Source: JAJDAT01 sp964344185
GTDB lineage: Bacteria > Nitrospinota > Nitrospinia > Nitrospinales > JAJDAT01
Assembly (NCBI GenBank): GCA_964344185.1
Contig: CAYFMN010000025.1
Coordinates: 5,787 to 69,786, forward strand
Length of the DNA: 64,000 nucleotides
Reading direction: 5' to 3'
Positions 51,018 through 60,002 of this stretch are shown here, in pieces; position 1 is the first letter of the stretch, and every line of letters begins with the position of its first letter. The position numbers were made by a program, and so were the translations under genes. A model generated the notes under the pieces. The model was not told the DNA's origin, made no database searches, and saw only the letters and a list, made by a program, of their open reading frames with translations.

Positions 51018-52691
51018 ATGGCAGGCGAATATATTTTTACAATGCAGGGAATGACTAAGGCTCACGGCGGAAAAACCGTCTTAGAAAATATTAACTTATG
51101 TTTTTACCACGGAGCCAAAATAGGGTTTGTAGGTCAAAACGGAGCGGGAAAATCAACCTTGCTTCGTATTATGGCGCAGGAAGACAAAGAATTTGACGGC
51201 ACGGCTCAACCATTAAAAGGAACAAAAATTGGTTTTTTACCCCAAGAACCCAAACTAGGGTCTAATATTACGGTTCGAGAAGCGGTAGAAAACGCCTTCC
51301 TGGAAACAAAAAAATTAATCGAGGAGTTTAACGAAGTAAGCGCAAGCATGGCAAACCCAATGTCCGATGAAGAAATGGAAAAAGCCATGGAAAAAATGGG
51401 AAAACTTCAAGACGCAATAGACGCTGTAGATGGCTGGGAGTTAGACAGGCAGGTCAATGTAGCCATGGACGCTTTAGTTTTGCCTCCTGACGATCAAGAC
51501 GTTGCTACGCTATCAGGAGGCGAGGCTAGACGAGTTGCTCTATGTAAAATTTTATTAGAAAAACCCGACATGCTTTTACTCGACGAACCAACTAACCATC
51601 TAGACGCAGAAACAGTTCAGTGGCTGGAAGAACAATTAAGCGCTTATCCTGGAAACGTTATCGTATCTACTCATGATCGTTATTTTTTGGACAATATTAC
51701 AAAATGGATTTTGGAATTGGAGGGCGGAAAGGGAATTCCTTTTGAGGGAAATTACTCGTCCTGGCTAGAACAAAAAGCAGAGCGTTTAAATCAACAAGAA
51801 AAATCCTCTTCGCGCTTACAAAAAGCCTTGGCTAACGAACTAGAGTGGATTCGTTCAACACCCAGCGCGCGAAACAAAAAAAATAAGGCGAGGGTGCGTG
51901 AATATGAAAAACTTGCGTCAAATAATGTCGAAATGCAGGAAAATCTCAAGGAAATCCAGATAGCTCCTGGACCTCATTTGGGCGATATTGCAATTAAATT
52001 CGAAAATATTTCAAAGGAAATGGGAGGACAAACTTTAATAGAAGACCTAAGTTTTGACGTCCCTCCCGGAGCAATTGTTGGCATCGTAGGACCCAACGGC
52101 GCCGGTAAAACGACTCTGTTTCGAATGATAGTTGGAGAAGAAAAACCTGATTCAGGAACAATAACTATCGGAAAATCGGCGACTTTATCCTACGTAGACC
52201 AACGAAGAGAAAATCTAAGCGACGAAAAAACCATTTTTGAAGAAATTTCTGGCGGAAGCGACTTTATGGAGATCGCGGGAAAAAGAGTCAATTCTCGTTC
52301 CTACGTCGCTAGTTTTAATTTCAAAGGAACAGACCAGCAAAAAAAATTAAAAAACTTATCAGGCGGTGAAAGAAACCGCGTCCATATGGCAAAATTGTTG
52401 CGAGAAGGAGGCAACGTTCTTTTGTTAGACGAACCGACAAATGATTTGGACGTTGCAACGTTGCGCTCTCTAGAGAATGCGCTGCTAGAATTCGCCGGAT
52501 GCGTATTAGTTATAAGTCATGACCGGTTTTTTCTAAATCGAATATGCACGCACCTTTTGGTATTTGAAGGAAATAAAAAAGCTAGGTGGTTTGAGGGAAA
52601 TTTTGAAGAATATAAAGAAGTTCGCAAAAAGGAACTAGGAGGAAAAGAAGAAAACAGAAGGTCAAAGTACAAAAAATTGACCATTCGTTGA
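51018..52691 (+). CDS. ettA: energy-dependent translational throttle EttA (ABC-F)
   Basis: A cytosolic double ATP-binding protein that acts at the ribosomal E site. ABC1 has Walker A GQNGAGKSTLL, signature LSGGEARRVAL, Walker B MLLLDEPTNHLDAE and the arm region between. The EttA-type interdomain linker SARNKKNKARVREYEKL (about 280-297) is basic. ABC2 has GPNGAGKTTLF, LSGGERNRVHM and VLLLDEPTNDLD. The start MAGEYIFTMQGMTKAHGGKTVL matches EttA. At 557 residues it is normal. Confidence 0.95.
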   Translation: MAGEYIFTMQGMTKAHGGKTVLENINLCFYHGAKIGFVGQNGAGKSTLLRIMAQEDKEFDGTAQPLKGTKIGFLPQEPKLGSNITVREAVENAFLETKKLIEEFNEVSASMANPMSDEEMEKAMEKMGKLQDAIDAVDGWELDRQVNVAMDALVLPPDDQDVATLSGGEARRVALCKILLEKPDMLLLDEPTNHLDAETVQWLEEQLSAYPGNVIVSTHDRYFLDNITKWILELEGGKGIPFEGNYSSWLEQKAERLNQQEKSSSRLQKALANELEWIRSTPSARNKKNKARVREYEKLASNNVEMQENLKEIQIAPGPHLGDIAIKFENISKEMGGQTLIEDLSFDVPPGAIVGIVGPNGAGKTTLFRMIVGEEKPDSGTITIGKSATLSYVDQRRENLSDEKTIFEEISGGSDFMEIAGKRVNSRSYVASFNFKGTDQQKKLKNLSGGERNRVHMAKLLREGGNVLLLDEPTNDLDVATLRSLENALLEFAGCVLVISHDRFFLNRICTHLLVFEGNKKARWFEGNFEEYKEVRKKELGGKEENRRSKYKKLTIR

Positions 52692-52754
52692 TTAAGCAAG
52701 CCTTTCGCAAACATGATTTAAAACTAAAAACTCTTCTTTTACAAAACTTTATTT

Positions 52755-54284
52755 TTAACCTAAAAAGTTGAGAATAGTGGGTTGAATAATTCTTGATGTA
52801 GCGTTCAATGTCGATTGAAAAGCCAATTCTAAAGCAGCTAAATCGGAAGCTGCCTTGGCAAAATCAACGTCCTCAACATCGGAAAGCCGTTCGGTTTTAT
52901 CCACTAATTCTTTCTCAAGAGAAAATTCATTATCCTCTAATCTTCTAGTGATCGTTCCCAAGGTAGCTCTAGAACCGCTTAAAGAGTTGATAGCGGTATC
53001 TAAAGTATCCGTTAGAGCAATTAAAGCAAACGTGTCGTCTCTTTCTAAAGCCTGTTGGGTTTGAAGCAATGTCGTGAGTATATTACGACCTCCGCCTAAT
53101 CCCAAAAGTTCTGCCGAATCTCCCCCGCCAACTTCTTTCGCAATAGCTACCGTACTTGAAGAGTTGGAAACTATTTTCAAACCTTTTCCATCGCTTCCAA
53201 TACCAGCGGTAACGTTTAACCCAGCGTTATTTATTAAATTTAAAACGTCTCCTACAGTACTGGAAGAATTTAAAGAAGAAAAACTAACCGTTCCAGAAGC
53301 GGAACCGTTAATAATATTTATAGATGTCAAATTTAAACCTTGACCGTCATTTAATTGAGAAAGGGCTGTGCTAGCGTTTAACTGGGGATTTAAATCAAAA
53401 CCTTGCATCACGCCATTTCTTTCGCCAATCAAACCCAAACTTTGGGCCGTGGTCCCACTGTCTACTTCCGTAACCGTCAACGCCTGATTAATTAAGGAAC
53501 TGGTGTCTGTCAGCTTAATCCCATTATTGGAATCGTTAATGCTAGCGGTAATATTTAATTGAGTAGCGTTAATAGCAGAAATAACGTCTGCCACTGTTCC
53601 GCTTGATGTAAGGGTTATAGTTTCGCTATTTCCTTGACGATCAGTCAAAACAAACGAACCCGCTGTTATTCCTTGACCTCCATTTAGGTCGGAAACCGAT
53701 GTGGAAGTTGAAATAGTCGGGTTAAGATCGACGGAAAAAACATCTGATCCCGGTATATTCAGTTGGATACTAGAGCTTTCGCCTATGGTAAGCGAAATCG
53801 CTTCCGTATTTCCCTGATAAACCGCGCCTGATGCAGAAATGGAAAATGGCGAGACGTCGACCTTATCTCCGCCAAATAAGAATCGATTTCCTATTTTCGA
53901 ATTGGCCGACAAAACCGCTTCACTAACCATACCGCTAACCTCTTCGGCGGCAAACGATCTCGTCGCAGCCGTAGCCGTCCCGCCTAGCTGACTAACAACT
54001 AATTCTTTTGTCCGAATTAAAGACAAGCTTACTTTTTCAAGAGCTGTGTCAGTATTATTCACAAACCCTTTGTTGTTGTTTATATTTCTTATATATTGGT
54101 TATTTTGACTAATAGAAGTCCTGAACGCAAGAACTTGACGAGTCCCTGAAGGGTCGTCGGAAGACCTTTGAATTCTTTTTCCAGAAGACACGGAATTTTG
54201 AGTGTCAAATAAATCCTCGCTGATGCGAAAAATGTTATTCAACGCCGATTGTTGAGTCAATTGATTGGTAACCCGCATTACCAT
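52755..54284 (-). CDS. flgL: flagellar hook-associated protein 3
   Basis: It joins hook to filament. The N-terminal D0/D1 helices read MRVTNQLTQQSALNNIFRISEDLFDTQNSVSSGKRIQRSSDDPSGT and the C-terminal D0 reads ALELAFQSTLNATSRIIQPTILNFL. The middle (about 170-400) is expanded by two flagellin-IN-type repeats with the pattern LNGGQGI-x-AGSFVLTDRQG..TVADVISAINA and LNDGQGLNLTS..TVGDVLNLINNAG, so the protein is 509 residues rather than about 300. It is the last gene of the flgJ-N-K-L set. Confidence 0.95.
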   Translation of the reverse strand: MVMRVTNQLTQQSALNNIFRISEDLFDTQNSVSSGKRIQRSSDDPSGTRQVLAFRTSISQNNQYIRNINNNKGFVNNTDTALEKVSLSLIRTKELVVSQLGGTATAATRSFAAEEVSGMVSEAVLSANSKIGNRFLFGGDKVDVSPFSISASGAVYQGNTEAISLTIGESSSIQLNIPGSDVFSVDLNPTISTSTSVSDLNGGQGITAGSFVLTDRQGNSETITLTSSGTVADVISAINATQLNITASINDSNNGIKLTDTSSLINQALTVTEVDSGTTAQSLGLIGERNGVMQGFDLNPQLNASTALSQLNDGQGLNLTSINIINGSASGTVSFSSLNSSSTVGDVLNLINNAGLNVTAGIGSDGKGLKIVSNSSSTVAIAKEVGGGDSAELLGLGGGRNILTTLLQTQQALERDDTFALIALTDTLDTAINSLSGSRATLGTITRRLEDNEFSLEKELVDKTERLSDVEDVDFAKAASDLAALELAFQSTLNATSRIIQPTILNFLG

Positions 54285-54348
54285 TGTCTGATCTCCCAGT
54301 TGATCATATTTGTTTTTTCTTTACGATTTAAACCCATAAAAAACGTCA

Positions 54349-56031
54349 CTAAATATTATTCTGCAATGTATTTAACATTTCTTCGACCGTTGTAATAATT
54401 CGGGCAGAAGCGTTAAAAGCTTGTTGAAACTTAATTAAATTTACCATTTCCTCGTCTATCGATACGCCTGCTGCGCTCTCACGTCTGGCAGTGAGTTGCA
54501 GTCTAATTCCTTCTTGCTGGTCGGCGCTTAGCCTTGCGGCGCTCGAATCAACGGCGACCGTAGTAACAATGGAATTGTAAAAATCCGAAAAAGTAAAAGA
54601 TCCCGATCCCGATTGCAAACTCGTTCCGTTAAAAGTTAAACGGTTTTGTAAATTGGACAATTCCAGCGCATTTTGTCCATCTCCCGATAACGTCTTGCCA
54701 GCGGCAATTTTTTGTAAATTATTTTTTATCGTGGAAGAAACCGCCGCTGTTCGCGATGCATTTTCTGAAACTGAAAAACTAATCGTATCTCCAGAGACCG
54801 CCGATCCGGAAAATGTTACCGACAATCCCCCAGCGAGAGTAACTGGAGTTCCATTAGTAAAAGTAAATGTTCCGGAGGCCAATCCCGTCGTTAAATTATT
54901 CAAGGTAAACGAACCTGATCCCGTAAACTGAATTTGAAATTTATCTACCGAAGTCGTCGTTGGACTTGCGTTTGTAATAGAAATCGAAGCCGTACCCGTA
55001 TTATTAACATTTGCCAAAGATGTTGGCGTCAACGACGTGAAAAAATCTAATCCCGAACTACCGTCATTCCCCACTCCATCTTTATGAACCCGATTGACTT
55101 CCTGAATAAACCCGGCAGTTAATCGATCCAATGCATCTAACGTCGAATTAATCTCCGTATCCCTCATATCAATCAAACCCTTCAGCTTTCCTCCCAGAAG
55201 AGTAGAGGTGATATCGGTAGTGCTGTTGTCAACGTTTACAATATTTACGTCCTTAAAACCGTTATTATTTCCGTTCAGTGAAGTGGTTAAAGTCAGGGCG
55301 CGTTGCTTTAAAACCAAAGCCTCGCCGCTGCCAAGCGTTATATCTACCTGACCGTCCGCCTCGGTAGTTACGTTTATATCTACTTTTTCAGCTAATTGAT
55401 TTATAAGTCTATCGCGCCTATCTCTAAGGTCGTTGGCGTTAAAGCCTTCGACCGTCTCATTTTCATGAATTTTTTTGTTTAGCTGGGCTATGTCTGAAAG
55501 CAGACCGTTGATTTCGCTAACTTCCGAAATAACGGTTTGATCAAGATTGACTCTTTCATCAAACAACCCATCGCCAATTCGTTTAAACTCCTCTAATATT
55601 GTCTCGGCTTTTCCCAAAACATCCGCTCTCTCTGCCAAGCCGGAGGGATTATTTGCAAGGTCTTGCAAACTTCCAAAAAATTCATTGAAATTGTCGTTTA
55701 AACTTCCTCCAAAAGTGCTATCGAACAAAATTTCCATTTGTTCAAAAACATCTTTTTTGAGATCGAAAAGTCCTTTATTGATATTCTCGTCGTTTATTTG
55801 ACCGGCAAGAAATTCATCATGAGCTCTCTCAATCCCGGAAACTTTTACGCCCGTTCCAATTTGCCCAAACCCAAACCTACGAGGATTGTTAGCCTCGAAT
55901 ACAATCTTCTGGCGTGAATAGCCTTCTGTTTGGACATTGGCGATATTTTGACCCGTAACTTCGATTGCAAATTGCTGAGAAAGCAATCCAACCTTTCCGG
56001 AATTTAATACGCCAAAAATATTTGTGCCCAT
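54349..56031 (-). CDS. flgK: flagellar hook-associated protein 1
   Basis: The N-terminus reads FGVLNSGKVGLLSQQFAIEVTGQNIANVQTEGYSRQ (the ANV-x-T-x-GYSR rod-hook signature) and the C-terminal D0 reads AGVSIDEEMVNLIKFQQAFNASARIITTVEEMLNTLQ. The length of 560 is normal, with a variable middle domain (about 320-470). It follows flgN by 35 bp and precedes flgL by 64 bp. Confidence 0.97.
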   Translation of the reverse strand: MGTNIFGVLNSGKVGLLSQQFAIEVTGQNIANVQTEGYSRQKIVFEANNPRRFGFGQIGTGVKVSGIERAHDEFLAGQINDENINKGLFDLKKDVFEQMEILFDSTFGGSLNDNFNEFFGSLQDLANNPSGLAERADVLGKAETILEEFKRIGDGLFDERVNLDQTVISEVSEINGLLSDIAQLNKKIHENETVEGFNANDLRDRRDRLINQLAEKVDINVTTEADGQVDITLGSGEALVLKQRALTLTTSLNGNNNGFKDVNIVNVDNSTTDITSTLLGGKLKGLIDMRDTEINSTLDALDRLTAGFIQEVNRVHKDGVGNDGSSGLDFFTSLTPTSLANVNNTGTASISITNASPTTTSVDKFQIQFTGSGSFTLNNLTTGLASGTFTFTNGTPVTLAGGLSVTFSGSAVSGDTISFSVSENASRTAAVSSTIKNNLQKIAAGKTLSGDGQNALELSNLQNRLTFNGTSLQSGSGSFTFSDFYNSIVTTVAVDSSAARLSADQQEGIRLQLTARRESAAGVSIDEEMVNLIKFQQAFNASARIITTVEEMLNTLQNNI

Positions 56032-56066
56032 TTGGGTTTACCTTATAAAAAAATCAAAAATTTTCT

Positions 56067-56579
56067 TTAAACTTCCGCGCTTAGCATTCTGCTTTGCATT
56101 TTGCCTTCTTGTAACTGCCCTTTAGCTTGATAACCCGCTTCGGACTTTTCTTGAGTCCTATGTAAAAACGATAATGACTTCTTAATCGACATTGAAGAAT
56201 GATCCACAATTCGTTTTGTTTTTTCAGTTAATTTCGCAATCACGTCAATTTGCTTCAATAATTTTTTTCGATACAAATTTAACTTATCGCCAAGAGGATG
56301 TGGGCTTAACGCCAACATCTTTTTCAAAGTCAACCCTTCGTATGGAACGTCAAGTTTTTTGGCGATTGCCCGAACCACTTCAATACGGTTTTCTTCCAAA
56401 ACTTGCATCTTTAAAACCAAAGTTTCTTTTTTGTTCAAAATCTCTTGAACCCCCATCAACGAATATCCAGATACGGAATCCCACTCATTTTTCAATAAAT
56501 CGATTAGTTCGTTATAAATCGCAATTTTTTGCCCCATTTGGCTGAGCAAGGTCTTATAAAGCTTTGTCATTTGGTTCAA
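56067..56579 (-). CDS. flgN: FlgN-type flagellar export chaperone
   Basis: A 170-residue all-helical protein that would escort FlgK and FlgL to the export gate. It has little sequence signature, with helices around LYKTLLSQMGQKIAIYNELIDLLKNEW and ILNKKETLVLKMQVLEENRIEVVRAIAKKL, typical of FlgN (DUF-type chaperone). The position directly before flgK and the 4-base overlap with flgJ make the call good. Confidence 0.85.
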   Translation of the reverse strand: MNQMTKLYKTLLSQMGQKIAIYNELIDLLKNEWDSVSGYSLMGVQEILNKKETLVLKMQVLEENRIEVVRAIAKKLDVPYEGLTLKKMLALSPHPLGDKLNLYRKKLLKQIDVIAKLTEKTKRIVDHSSMSIKKSLSFLHRTQEKSEAGYQAKGQLQEGKMQSRMLSAEV

Positions 56580-56959
56580 TCTCCGAGCTTAATATCGACT
56601 ATTTTATTAGAATGGGAATCCGAGCTTGGGTTTTGAGGATTAGTTTTGTCAAGTTGCTTATACATCATATTGGCTAATCCAATATCCCCTCTTTTCGCCA
56701 TTTCGTTCGCTAACTCTTCGTCAAACATCGACTGATACATATCCGAAGAAAAGCTCTCTAATAACCCAGACTTAGGAACGGTTTTCCGCATCGCTTCCAG
56801 CATTTTATGAAGAAAAATCGCCTCAAAATCTTGAGCCGCAGATTCCAAATCGTCTTCTTTTTGAACTCCATTGCCAATCTTATTGGCAATACCTTCAGCT
56901 TTACCCTGAATCGGGTTAGAAATACTTGGGCGAATTTTATTCGGACTAAAAATTTCCAT
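56576..56959 (-). CDS. flgJ: flagellar rod-binding protein FlgJ, N-terminal-type only
   Basis: 127 residues with the rod-binding core AAQDFEAIFLHKMLEAMRKTVPKSG and FSSDMYQSMFDEELANEMAKRGDIGLANMMYKQL. The muramidase domain of E. coli FlgJ is absent, as in many other phyla, so a separate cell-wall enzyme must open the peptidoglycan. It is the first gene of the flgJ-N-K-L set and has a sigma-54-type promoter 64 bp upstream. Confidence 0.93.
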   Translation of the reverse strand: MEIFSPNKIRPSISNPIQGKAEGIANKIGNGVQKEDDLESAAQDFEAIFLHKMLEAMRKTVPKSGLLESFSSDMYQSMFDEELANEMAKRGDIGLANMMYKQLDKTNPQNPSSDSHSNKIVDIKLGD

Positions 56960-57021
56960 TTTTTAATTAACCTTGATAAATCAAGAAGTTTTCAAAAGTT
57001 TTATTAATACAACCAACTTAA

Positions 57022-57038
57022 TGCAAGGAGGATACCAA
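57022..57038 (-). promoter_or_regulatory. sigma-54-type promoter upstream of flgJ
   Basis: Read on the minus strand it is TTGGTATCCTCCTTGCA: GG of the -24 (57035-57036) and GC of the -12 (57023-57024) are separated by exactly 10 bases, matching TGGCAC-N5-TTGCA with two changes. It lies about 64 bp before the flgJ start. Confidence 0.65.
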
Positions 57039-57290
57039 AGCTCCAAACAAATAAAAAAACAATCCGACGAACTCTAACCTATTATTTTTAAAAGATTTAT
57101 TTTCCATTGCTCAAAAATAAAATAAAACTCTTAAAAAATTTCTATTAGATTTTTGTTTTTAGGGAAAATATTTCCTAGCTACCGGCTAAAGCTAACTTTT
57201 GGAATCAATTATTGGTGGGAATTTTGACGCTGTTTTTTGTAGATAGCCTGAAAAGTTATTAAAAATAATAACTTAGAACGAATTTGATCC

Positions 57291-57330
57291 AAAAAAAAGG
57301 GGACAAACGCCTAACAACGTTTGTCCCTTT
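57291..57330 (-). terminator. intrinsic terminator after flgI transcript
   Basis: A 10-bp stem (GGGACAAACG / CGTTTGTCCC, 57300-57327) with an 8-nt loop. On the minus strand it is followed by a run of eight T (57291-57298). It lies downstream of flgI and repeat D. Confidence 0.85.
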
Positions 57331-57356
57331 ATATAAAGAACGCTTAGAACTATTTC

Positions 57357-57463
57357 TTAAAGGAACTTCCAAAAATTCAGATTTGCCAGGAGCCTTGCCC
57401 TTAAACTTAAGGGCTGGGCGATAGCAAACCAGTAAAAATGCCAATAATTAGAGGTTCTCTTAA
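57357..57463 (+). repeat. palindromic MITE-like element, copy D
   Basis: 107 bp from TTAAAGGAACTTCCAA to TTAGAGGTTCTCTTAA, both terminal repeats intact. The core CCTTGCCCTTAA / TTAAGGGCTGGG carries the hairpin, then CGATAGCAAACCAGTAAAAA. It sits between flgI and its terminator. Confidence 0.88.
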
Positions 57464-57484
57464 ATATATTCGCTTTGCTTATTC

Positions 57485-58606
57485 TTACATTATCTCCAAC
57501 TCGGCGTGCAAAGCTCCAGAGGCTTTGATCGCTTGCAAGATGGAAATAAGATCTCTGGGCGTCACTCCAATGGAGTTAAGAGCATTCACAACATCGCCAA
57601 TACCTATTCCTCTAGGAACTACGAGTAATCGGTCTTGTCCTTCTTCAACCGCTACTCTGGTTCTTGGCAATATAGCCGTTTCTCCTTCACCCAAGGGTTC
57701 GGGTTGAACTGCAATAGGATCTTCGCGAATCTGTACAAATAACCCTCCATGGGCGACAGCAACCGTCGAGATCAATACATTTTCTCCCATGACGATTGTT
57801 CCAGTACGTTCATCTATAATCACTCTCGCCGCAGTGTCAGGCTCGACCTGTAAACCTTCAATTCTAGTCACAAAACCAGTCGCGTTATTTTGATAAAATT
57901 TAGGCACCTTCACACGGACCGACCTTCCGTCCATGGCGGCGGCTAAATCGTCTTTCATCACTCGGTTAATTTCTTTCGCAATTCTCGCAGCAGTCGTAAA
58001 GTCCGTCGCCTTCATGGACAATTCAATTTCGTCTTTTTTATTAAAAGCGGAAAAAAGTTCTTTTTCTACCAAACCGCCATTAGATATCCGCCCTACCTGT
58101 AAATGATTTTTCTGAACCCCGCGATTTTGACCTTGAACTGCAAAACCTCCAATAGATAAAGGTCCCTGCCCCACAACATAAGTATTACCGTCAGCTCCTT
58201 TTAAAGGAGTCATCAGTAAAGTACCTCCCTGTAGGCTTTTGGCGTCACCAACAGAAGACACTAAAACGTCTAGGCGATCTCCCTGTCGGGCAAACGCCGG
58301 TAAATCGGCCGTCACCATAACAGTAGCGACGTTTTTAAATTGCAACTGGTTAACCTGACCTGCCGGAACGGTGATTCCCATCGCCTTTAACATATTAACC
58401 ACGGTTTGAATCGAGAAGAAAACGTTGGTAGCGCTATCTCCAGTCCCCGCCAATCCAATAACCAATCCGAAACCAATTAGCTGATTGTTTCTGACGCCGC
58501 GAATATTAACCAAGTCTTTAACCCGAGCGGCTTGAGCCGTTTCGACCATAAGAACTAGCAAAAACATAAAGGTTATTAAAATAGCTTGAACTTTTGAGCG
58601 TTTCAT
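57485..58606 (-). CDS. flgI: flagellar P-ring protein
   Basis: A periplasmic ring around the rod in the peptidoglycan layer. It has a signal peptide (1-26, ending TAQAARVKDLVNIRGVRNNQLIGFGLVIGLAGTGDS), the MLKAMGITVPAGQVNQLQFKNVATVMVTADLPAFARQGDRLDVLVSSVGDAKSLQGGTLLMTPLKGADG core and the C-terminal VVNALNSIGVTPRDLISILQAIKASGALHAELEIM, all family-typical and full length at 373. The gene upstream in transcription is an Ig-like lipoprotein instead of flgH (23 bp gap). Confidence 0.97.
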   Translation of the reverse strand: MKRSKVQAILITFMFLLVLMVETAQAARVKDLVNIRGVRNNQLIGFGLVIGLAGTGDSATNVFFSIQTVVNMLKAMGITVPAGQVNQLQFKNVATVMVTADLPAFARQGDRLDVLVSSVGDAKSLQGGTLLMTPLKGADGNTYVVGQGPLSIGGFAVQGQNRGVQKNHLQVGRISNGGLVEKELFSAFNKKDEIELSMKATDFTTAARIAKEINRVMKDDLAAAMDGRSVRVKVPKFYQNNATGFVTRIEGLQVEPDTAARVIIDERTGTIVMGENVLISTVAVAHGGLFVQIREDPIAVQPEPLGEGETAILPRTRVAVEEGQDRLLVVPRGIGIGDVVNALNSIGVTPRDLISILQAIKASGALHAELEIM

Positions 58607-58629
58607 CTTTTTAACTCCAAGTTTATAAA

Positions 58630-59541
58630 CTAAGTCGCAGGAGATACCAAAATTGTGGCGGTTCCTGAATCGCCATTTCCATCCGTGGCAGTTAATGTTA
58701 TCGTTACATTCCCGGAAGCTGCAAGAGGAAGAGTCGTAACCTGAATATCAATCGAAGTGCCATCAGCAGCCGGTGTTTCCGTAGACGCAAGTGCAGTAGT
58801 TTCATCTGAAAGTGATATTGAATAAGAATAAGATGTGCTTGAGCCTCCTGTTGGAGTAAAAGTAACAGCCGCTGCTTGCACAGCGCTTATCGCCAGGGTA
58901 GAAGGAGCTATCGTTATCTGATTAGCTACAACCGTTACAGAAGCAGTGGCAGTATCTCCATTGGCATCTGTGGCAGTCACTGTTGTGCTGCCTGCGGTAC
59001 CATTTGCCGTAAAAGTCCCTCCAGTAGCTCCAAAAGTACCCAGAGCAGTATTGGCCACCGTAAAGGTAACAGGGGCTACCGCTCCGGCCCCTGCGGTAAA
59101 ATCCAAAGTTCCTGATTTTCCAACAACGCCAGCTCCTGGAGTTATCGAAAAAGCGTTGCTACCAACCGTAATCGTCGCCGTTCCTGTTGATCCATTGACA
59201 TCAGTCGCCGTGAGAATAACAGTGCCAGTGCCACCACCAGCTGTGAAAGTAGTCGTAGTTGCAGTAGATGTTAAATTCCCCAATGCCGTACTACTAAGAG
59301 AAAAAGAATAAGGCGAAGTGCCGCCAAGTATAGTAAAAGCCTGGATTCCACTCTTTAATACCGTCACCGTTGATGGGCTAAGTGTAATATTTTGGGATGA
59401 ATTATTTATACTTGAAGGACCAAGAGGTCCGCCATCGGTTTCTTGACAAGCGGACAAACCAATAGCAACCGAAAGCATAACCCCGTAAGCCAGGATAATC
59501 CTGAAATAATATCTTATGAATAGATTCGGTAAATGGTTCAT
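58630..59541 (-). CDS. outer-membrane lipoprotein with three Ig-like repeats inside flagellar ring operon
   Basis: 303 residues: an N-terminal segment with lipobox LSAC (Cys32, next residue Gln, so predicted to be sorted to the outer membrane), then three tandem beta-sandwich-like repeats (about 51-126, 129-205, 207-301). Each ends in the motif TATDxNGDxxTATxxV. The units open with TLSPSTV or TIAPSTL-type strands. This is the pattern of bacterial Ig-like (Big/IPT-type) domains. It lies 2 bp after the smaller lipoprotein gene and 23 bp before flgI, so it is firmly in the operon. The function is unknown. A ring- or disk-associated factor is a positional guess. Confidence 0.75.
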   Translation of the reverse strand: MNHLPNLFIRYYFRIILAYGVMLSVAIGLSACQETDGGPLGPSSINNSSQNITLSPSTVTVLKSGIQAFTILGGTSPYSFSLSSTALGNLTSTATTTTFTAGGGTGTVILTATDVNGSTGTATITVGSNAFSITPGAGVVGKSGTLDFTAGAGAVAPVTFTVANTALGTFGATGGTFTANGTAGSTTVTATDANGDTATASVTVVANQITIAPSTLAISAVQAAAVTFTPTGGSSTSYSYSISLSDETTALASTETPAADGTSIDIQVTTLPLAASGNVTITLTATDGNGDSGTATILVSPAT

Positions 59542-59543
59542 GA

Positions 59544-59987
59544 TTAATCCGCGTCGGCAGTTATATTGACAAATGGTACAGAAACTGTGGCGCTTATATT
59601 TTCAATAGAAGCGACAACGAAAGCGTTTCCTTCAACCTCTTCCGAAGTCAATACAGCCAAACCAACCCCATTAACAATTGGAAGTTGAATAGCTCCCCCA
59701 ATAGTGACAGCAGTAGCTGAAACACCATCAGTTAAAGTTCCCAAAGTAGTTGTTAATCTAACTGTCTGTCCACTCACTAATTGGCCGGCATTAGTAAACA
59801 ATTCTACACGAATTGTCGCCTGGCTTGAGCCGTCGGCAGGAAGCCCATGAGCCCCATGGATCGCGTCTATACCCAAAATAAAGCCAGAAGAACTCACGCC
59901 AACAACGTTAGCAACCTCGGCTTCGCATCCCAAAAAACTCCATAATGAGAAAAGCAGAACGCTCAATAATTTTTTCGTCTTACTCAT
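59544..59987 (-). CDS. small lipoprotein with invasin-like Big domain inside flagellar ring operon
   Basis: 147 residues. The N-terminal signal ends in a lipobox-like FLGC (Cys21; the -3 residue is Phe, so slightly atypical). One bacterial Ig-like domain follows: HGLPADGSSQATIRVELFTNAGQLVSGQTVRLTTTLGTLTDG, as in invasin-type Big_1 repeats, ending ISATVSVPFVNITADAD. It starts 15 bp after flgH and stops 2 bp before the next lipoprotein gene. It is not a recognised flagellar protein. Confidence 0.72.
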   Translation of the reverse strand: MSKTKKLLSVLLFSLWSFLGCEAEVANVVGVSSSGFILGIDAIHGAHGLPADGSSQATIRVELFTNAGQLVSGQTVRLTTTLGTLTDGVSATAVTIGGAIQLPIVNGVGLAVLTSEEVEGNAFVVASIENISATVSVPFVNITADAD

Positions 59988-60002
59988 TATAATCCCCGGT
60001 TT

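Larger units (their letters stand above)
56960..57484. other. intergenic region with promoter, terminator and repeat
   Basis: 525 bases dividing the two flagellar gene sets. Contents are the sigma-54 promoter of flgJ (57022-57038), the terminator of the flgI transcript (57291-57330) and MITE-like copy D (57357-57463). No gene is credible, and a 61-residue ORF here is a by-product of the repeat. Confidence 0.7.

Noticed and set aside
58946..59311. 121-residue Val/Pro-rich ORF on the plus strand
   Set aside because: Opposite strand of the Ig-like lipoprotein. The repeat composition gives a long open frame without real motifs.
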